Part shown: positions 59,771 to 64,000 of the stretch, one piece after another
Position numbering within the stretch: the first letter of the stretch is position 1
Layout of the letters: the number at the start of each line of letters is the position of its first letter
Assembly: GCF_000204055.1 (NCBI RefSeq)
Contig: NW_006768768.1
Span: 870,071-934,070, forward strand
From: Melampsora larici-populina 98AG31
Taxonomy: Eukaryota; Basidiomycota; Pucciniomycetes; Pucciniales; Melampsoraceae
Direction of reading: 5' to 3'
Length of the DNA: 64,000 bases
The notes under the pieces: model-generated
What the model was told of the DNA's origin: nothing
Databases searched by the model: none
Seen by the model: only the letters and a program-made list of their open reading frames with translations
Program-made: the position numbers and the translations under genes

Positions 59771-60988
59771 TCGGAAGAACAAGGTTGCATTAGTCAACTG
59801 AAGATCTTAGTAAAAACGGCAATCTTCTCAGTATCAGACAAACAAGGTTCGGAATCTTCAATAAGTCTCGCATCCATACTCGATCAGCTTACAAAGCTGA
59901 GCACTAGACTAGACAAAGAAGTAGAATGCCGCCGAAAAACACAGGAACTCTTGGACAATGAATCAGCCCAACGACAAGCCACCCAGGATCAATTAAACAA
60001 CCTCGTGCAACAGCTCAATGCTGGGAATCAATCCCAAGCAGCACCCCCGGTACAACCAACTGCCGCAGTACCACCACCTGTTCAAACTACGACAGCCAAA
60101 ACGGTGACGACAGCCGATCTCAGATCACTCGTGAGTAGTTCAAGGAACCCAAAGATTGGCACTCCGGACAAATTTGACGGTACCAAGGGAGACAAAGCCG
60201 AGGCTTTTGTCAACCAAGTCGGCCTGTACATATTAGCCAACCCAAACTTGTTCCCTGACGATACAACCAAGATTGTGTTTACCTTATCATACTTGACGGG
60301 TGAAGCTAATCAATGGGCAGCCCCGATCTACCGTCCATTATTACATGGCGACGAAGAAGAAAAACTCACGTTCAAGGATTTCGGTCACGCCTTCAAAGCC
60401 ACGTATTTTGACTCTGACCGACAGAACCGCGCTCAACGTGAACTTCAAGCGCTGCAGCAAACCGGTTCTGTTGCCGACTACACCACCAAGTTCATGTCCC
60501 TCTCCGCACGTACTGGTTGGGGCGACTCAGAACACATGAGCCATTACCGTATTGGATTGAAACAAGAAATTCAAGTTAATATGATCATGAAAACATTTGA
60601 CTCACTTCCAGACATCTCCGCCTTCGCACTAGCTATCGATAACGAAATCCATCCGGGCATTAACCGTACGGCAGGTCGAGCTACAGTACCAACCACCGCC
60701 AGAGACCCAGACGCCATGGACCTATCGACAGCGAGAGTGGAGTATTCCCGACCAGGTGTTTCAAAGGAGGAAATGGCAAGAAGGATGGAGAAAGGCTTAT
60801 GTTTTAAATGTGGGAAAGGAAGACACAGAGCTGCTGATTGTGGAAGAAAGGATTCAAGAGGAAACTGGTTGAGAAGTGGAGGAGGTTCAAATGCAAGAAT
60901 TTCAGAATTAGAGTTAGAATTAGAAGTGTTACGTAGTAAGGAGAAGGGGAGAGCTGACGAGTCGAAAAAGGGAGAGGCTCGGGATTGA
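59771..60988 (+). CDS. Ty3/gypsy Gag polyprotein
   Basis: Retrotransposon capsid/nucleocapsid. The frame is open from about 59771 to TGA 60988 with no ATG near its start. The first clear part is a coiled coil (LTKLSTRLDKEVECRRKTQE) running into NESAQRQATQDQLNN, so the true start may be lost to a frameshift or lie in an unseen leader; an out-of-frame ATG is at 59927. The retrotransposon gag core spans KFDGTKGDKAEAFVNQ, TLSYLTGEANQWA, FKATYFDSD and MSLSARTGWGDSE. A CCHC knuckle CFKCGKGRHRAADC (C-x2-C-x4-H-x4-C) follows, then a Glu/Lys-rich tail. Pol overlaps in the -1 frame. Confidence 0.8.
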   Translation, partial: SEEQGCISQLKILVKTAIFSVSDKQGSESSISLASILDQLTKLSTRLDKEVECRRKTQELLDNESAQRQATQDQLNNLVQQLNAGNQSQAAPPVQPTAAVPPPVQTTTAKTVTTADLRSLVSSSRNPKIGTPDKFDGTKGDKAEAFVNQVGLYILANPNLFPDDTTKIVFTLSYLTGEANQWAAPIYRPLLHGDEEEKLTFKDFGHAFKATYFDSDRQNRAQRELQALQQTGSVADYTTKFMSLSARTGWGDSEHMSHYRIGLKQEIQVNMIMKTFDSLPDISAFALAIDNEIHPGINRTAGRATVPTTARDPDAMDLSTARVEYSRPGVSKEEMARRMEKGLCFKCGKGRHRAADCGRKDSRGNWLRSGGGSNARISELELELEVLRSKEKGRADESKKGEARD

Positions 60989-62100
60989 AGGATGTGCCCT
61001 TTCCGAGCGTTGAGGATGAAGTTGTTGGTTTAGGAGCTATTACATGTTTGAAACGAAATGCAAACGATCCGCGTTTCTTTGTTTCTTTGCCCCTGTCCCA
61101 ACTCCATCCTCGTGCCACAACCACCACCCATGCTCTATGTCTGCTCAACTGTGGAGCGACACATGAAGCCATCAGTGATGTGTTCATAAATGAACATAAC
61201 TTGATCACGACCCCTTTGGACAACCCTCGCACTGTTAGTGCTTTCGACGGTCAGGTGAAAGCTTTAACTGAGGAGTGTCACTTATTTATTGACGAAGAAG
61301 ACTTCAAGACACCTTTCATAGTTACTAAACTGAAGGACTCATACAACACTTTACTCGGTATGCCATGGTTCCGACGACATGGCCACAAAATCAACTGGAC
61401 ACGAGGCATATTAGACTCAAGTCAAGGCCCAATCAACATCGCGACCGTAAGTACGGTTTCGTCACCGCCGCAACAACCCTTGGAGGATCCCACAAGGGAA
61501 GCTAGGAACAGTGACAAGGGGGTATGTATCGATGATACAATAATACCCCCGCGATGTGAGTACAATCCCCAATTCTCAAACAACATTATTGAAACAGCTG
61601 GCGAGTGTAAACATCTCTTAGAACAGCTTATTACGACCACCAATAACGTTACACAAGAATCCAAAAATAATCTCGAGACGACAATTGAAGATGACCACAT
61701 TGCAGCTGAGTCATCAGCATCCTCTGATCCGAAAACAACCTCCATGGCCCAGGATTTGGGGGACGCTAGGAAACTTGAGGAGGGGGTCAGTGTCATGTAC
61801 ACGTCAGTACCCCCGCGATGTGAGTCAAATAATGCCTTATCACCCCATCGTCTCGAAATGGCTGGCAAGCAAGATTTTTCCCTACAGAAAAGTGTAACAG
61901 GATTAAGCACGGCTACAGCTTCATGGTAAACCGCTGCGAGGATAGCAGTAAAGGAGAAAGGTGACGAACCCAAGAAAACAGTCGAACAATTGGTACCAAC
62001 ACGTTATCACAAGTACCTGAACATATTTTGGAAGTGCAAGGCACAGTCTTTACCACCCCGAAGGAAGTACGACTTCCGTGTCGAGCTGACACCTGGAGCC
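60985..62100 (+). pseudogene. Ty3/gypsy Pol 5' part: protease and RT start, broken
   Basis: Open in the -1 frame relative to gag and overlapping its stop (no ATG). The protease region has LCLLNCGATHEAISDVF, where the catalytic Asp of the usual D-S/T-G-A motif is Asn, and later LLGMPWFRRHGHKINW. Two related spacer repeats follow (around PPRCEYNPQF and PPRCESNNAL). After a stop at 61929 comes the RT lead-in (TRYHKYLNIFWKCKAQ, LPPRRKYDFRVELTPG). The frame then runs into GC-rich foreign sequence at about 62100; the rest of RT, RNase H and integrase are absent. Confidence 0.7.
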
Positions 62101-62275
62101 AACATCGCAACCGCACCGCTCAAAAGTGCGGGAGCGAAGCGGGTTGTGCATCCGCTCATATCCTCGCTATGCAGGGCGGAGCCTGCGCACCGCGCAGCGA
62201 GGGTCCGAAACCCCAGAGCGGAGTGAACCACTCCCCAACGGGCCGGGGCTTGGGCTGCCCCGCTATATAGCGGAG
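62101..62275 (+). mobile_element. Truncated copy of the GC-rich MITE family
   Basis: Starts CATCGCAACCGCACCGCTC, like the CAACACCGCAACCGCT ends of the element at 7070-7434, and shares its GAGCGGAG/CGCGCAGC-rich interior. No matching right end or target duplication was found. It interrupts the gypsy RT. Confidence 0.5.
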
Positions 62276-62613
62276 CCTACCTAGTATGCACCCGGGTCCC
62301 AGGTAAGCCCTTTGACCAACATTCTCCAACCTTCTTGTATAGATCTATCGCGATATCAATCTCACTACCTCAAGATGGCAACTGGCGGTTGGACATCCCT
62401 TCGAACTATTGACCAAGTCCTGTAATATACAACCCCCTGGACAACCTTTCGGCACTGGCCAGCTTGTGGTTCCCGTTTTTGAGATATAAGGTACGCCTAT
62501 AGGTTTTTCTCTTATCGTTGTTCAAGATAAGATTGATTATTAACCCAATCCTTGTCATAACGTTTGATCGATCGTTGAAATCAACAACATCCTTGTCAAT
62601 AACTCCCATCACT
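62276..62613. other. Probable 5' leader of the hAT-type gene
   Basis: No gene seen; junction between gypsy/MITE debris and the next element. A terminal inverted repeat could not be identified from one end. Confidence 0.35.
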
Positions 62614-64000
62614 ATGCCCCCCTCCAAAAGCATCTCACAAAGCTCGACCTCGACTCCAAATACACTCCAGGTCCCAGGTAGGTCCTCTGGTAGAAGTCTC
62701 CGACCTGCCAGCCCATCTCGCACCCAACCTGGTTTCATCGCAACTCCCAAAGACTTGCGTGTCACTTAAGCTGTATCATCCAGCCCTGGTGATGGATCTC
62801 CAGGACCCCTCGTCCATCGACCTGCATCACCCCGACCTCCAGCTCCGACCAGCAAAAAGAACGCTGCTCCACAGGCCAAGCAAGCTCCGAAAGGAAAAGT
62901 AAGTTGTTTTGATCGTATGATGATCAAACTGAAGCATTGAACTTACATCCATCTGTATGTGTCACCTAGAATCGCTCTTCGACCAGCAAACGGGCTAGAT
63001 CCATATCGGTCTCTGGCACTTCATCGGCAGGAGCTTCTCCTTCGCGCAAGAGACCCAGAAAGGATGTAAGTCAATTTCTACTAAACATCTTAATGTTAAT
63101 CATAATGTATCAATCACAATCTTTTCTAATCCATCTTCAACCTTCATTCTCATTCATTTCCAATCCACCTTCTACCTCTATCACCTGTATATTTCTTCTT
63201 ATCCAATCGTTTCATTTCAAACTCTTGTTTAGGTCTATGAGGTCCCAGCCGATGTTGACATGGATCAAGATTCGGACATTGAGATCGTTGAGACCAAAGG
63301 CTATATGAAATCTAGGAGTGAAGACGTGAAGGATCTGAAATCCTATTTTTATCCTCCTAAAGTGTGTATCTTTCTTTTTTCACTCGGGTGATTTGTTTAT
63401 GTGTTACATGGCTAACATTCATAATAATACCTTTACCATCGGAACTTGTAGGGTCTCGCATACAAGTGTCGATGGTGCAACAATACGTATTCCGCTGGGT
63501 TAACTTTGTATTATGGCTTATGGGGGCACCACGATGGCAAACAGAATCGGCCGGAGTGCAAGATGCGTCACAAAGCGATTGCTGCAGGCATCGTTCTTCC
63601 GCCATCTTACACCGAGAAACTCGAAGCTGAAAGGAAGGCCACGAAGGGAAATCTCAAAACGTACTTTGCTGGCCCTAAGTTCTCAGCCGACCTCGTCAAT
63701 ATGATCTTGGTCATGTGGCTGGTTCGCCATGCCCTTCCATGGGCTCGTTTCGAAGATCCATGTCTTCGCGCCGCTTTTCACACTGTCAATCGGGGTGCTA
63801 TGCTTCGATCCAGAACCTGGGCCGCAAAGCAATCCCTCATCTTATTTTTGGGATTGCACGACCAGGCTATCAACACAGTGAAGGTAAGTATCTCTAGCTT
63901 TATCAAGTTGACTCGTACATTTTGCTGATATATTTATTTAAATGAAAATTGACCTAGGAAAACAAGGGTAAGTTTTGCTTGGTGCACGATGTTTGGACTA
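62614..64000 (+). CDS. hAT-type transposase with BED-like zinc finger (runs off right edge, one internal stop)
   Basis: Cut-and-paste transposase. Exons in phase: 62614-62898, 62970-63065, 63233-63361, 63452-63883, 63958 to edge. The N terminus is Ser/Pro-rich and basic (MPPSKSISQSSTSTP, KRARSISVSGTSS, SRKRPRKD). Then come acidic DMDQDSDIEIVET, the zinc-finger region YKCRWCNNTYSAG...GLWGHHDG...PECKMRH, and the hAT core start PWARFEDPCLRAAF, LFLGLHDQA, ending KFCLVHDVWT. One in-frame TAA (62767-62769, after KDLRVT) interrupts exon 1 while the same frame continues sensibly on both sides. So this copy is either inactivated, starts downstream, or has a sequence error. Confidence 0.75.

Overview
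The window looks like nuclear DNA of a rust fungus (Pucciniales). The evidence is many short GT-AG introns, a KDZ-class transposase with CxC-type cysteine pairs of the kind expanded in rusts, hAT, Ty3, Tad-like LINE and Tc1/mariner elements, a GT90 glycosyltransferase and several lineage-type secreted proteins. Genus is not certain; Melampsora is plausible. Intron and exon limits below were worked out by hand from splice sites and reading-frame phase.

Layout. (1) 1-2950 and 11586-14411 (both minus) are direct tandem paralogues encoding large, low-complexity secreted proteins whose C-terminal repeats differ in number. The duplicated block includes their upstream DNA and ends where a 5'-truncated LINE (15373 to about 17.8 kb) begins. 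(2) Between the paralogues lies a 5.5-kb Tc1/mariner-type transposon (4663-10147) with 76-77-bp inverted ends, an apparently intact DD34E transposase (minus) and a second multi-exon gene (plus) interrupted by two small inverted-repeat elements with target duplications. (3) 19438-22095 is a full eight-exon GT90 gene (minus). (4) About 22.5-41.6 kb is a graveyard of old, CpG-poor repeats: nested fold-backs, a decayed mariner relative, a decayed gag/RT/RNase H retroelement and a tRNA-Val-like gene. (5) 41665-46394 holds two secreted-protein genes (minus), one with ten copies of a six-residue GGFNQL unit. (6) 47585-56282 is a complete 8.7-kb KDZ transposon with about 178-bp terminal inverted repeats and a perfect 8-bp target duplication. 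It carries an uninterrupted nine-exon transposase, a second gene running out of an assembly gap, and a small minus-strand gene next to the right end. (7) The right end holds a Ty3/gypsy gag and broken pol, then a hAT-type transposase running off the edge.

The strongest candidate for a new system is the multi-gene KDZ element. The two-gene mariner element is a second case of the same theme: a cut-and-paste transposon carrying a conserved-looking partner gene of unknown function. Neither partner protein was recognised. The host genes in the window are mainly secretory (GT90, three kinds of secreted protein), which fits a gene-sparse, repeat-rich compartment of a plant-pathogen genome.
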